Below are positions 5,930 through 6,047 of a DNA stretch of 6,047 bases, one piece after another. This DNA comes from an uncultured Pseudomonas sp. (lineage in GTDB: Bacteria > Pseudomonadota > Gammaproteobacteria > Pseudomonadales > Pseudomonadaceae): the NCBI GenBank assembly GCA_937863915.1, contig CALMID010000164.1:1-6047 (forward strand). Reading direction: 5' to 3'. The notes beneath the pieces are model-generated. The model saw only the letters and a list, made by a program, of their open reading frames with translations, was not told where the DNA came from and made no database searches. The position numbers and the translations under genes are program-made. Every line of letters begins with the position of its first letter. Position 1 is the stretch's first letter.

Positions 5930-6047
5930 TCAGTGGGCCTCATCCCAGTTATCGCCCACCCCCGCCTCGACCAGCAGCGGCACGTCCAGTGCCGCAGCCC
6001 CGCTCATCAGCGGCAGCAGGCCGGCCTTGAGCGCCGCGACTTGATCC
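5930..6047 (-). CDS. polA: DNA polymerase I, C-terminal end (partial)
   Basis: The minus-strand frame entering from the right edge gives 38 residues and a TGA. It contains MSGAAALDVPLLVEAGVG and ends NWDEAH. The ending VPLLVE-x-GVG-x-NWDEAH is the conserved C-terminus of family A DNA polymerase I, at the end of the polymerase (palm/fingers) domain used in repair and Okazaki-fragment processing. The rest lies outside the window. Convergent with engB across the sRNA gene, as in other gammaproteobacteria. Confidence 0.95.
   Translation of the reverse strand, partial: DQVAALKAGLLPLMSGAAALDVPLLVEAGVGDNWDEAH

Overview
The window looks like chromosome from a Pseudomonas species. Evidence: the polA – small RNA – engB – cytochrome c – dsbA – GGDEF gene order matches the P. 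aeruginosa PA5487–PA5493 neighbourhood as I remember it. The coding sequences are GC-rich, and a near-consensus AlgU (sigma-22) promoter lies where pseudomonads carry the ErsA small RNA. I cannot assign a species.

Layout, left to right. Bases 1-49 hold the last codons of an unidentified plus-strand gene, ending 3 bases from the stop of a convergent minus-strand operon. That operon, read from right to left, is dsbA (periplasmic thiol oxidase), an endonuclease/exonuclease/phosphatase-fold gene, and a soluble GGDEF diguanylate cyclase (DgcP-like). It is separated from the next operon by a strong hairpin terminator at 3427-3453. The second minus-strand operon encodes three exported c-type haem proteins: a c5-type monohaem cytochrome, a single-domain copy of the N-terminal half of cytochrome c4, and full dihaem cytochrome c4. 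A 189-base divergent promoter region separates this operon from engB on the plus strand. The engB–polA interval carries a minus-strand small RNA gene (ErsA/Spot 42-like) with its own promoter and terminator. The window ends in the last 38 codons of polA, on the minus strand.

Functionally, the two minus-strand operons supply the periplasm with electron carriers and disulfide chemistry. CcdA/DsbD-type reduction and DsbA-type oxidation both touch the CXXCH motifs of apocytochromes, so the proximity makes sense. The dsbA operon additionally carries a c-di-GMP synthase. The sRNA promoter ties the locus to envelope stress.

The two least ordinary features are the tandem c4 half-gene (about 66% identical to the N-terminal half of its neighbour) and a 27-codon ORF. 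The ORF begins about 2 bases from the predicted 5' end of the ErsA-like RNA and stops at its terminator stem. Otherwise this is a conserved housekeeping region; I saw no mobile element, CRISPR array, tRNA or rRNA.
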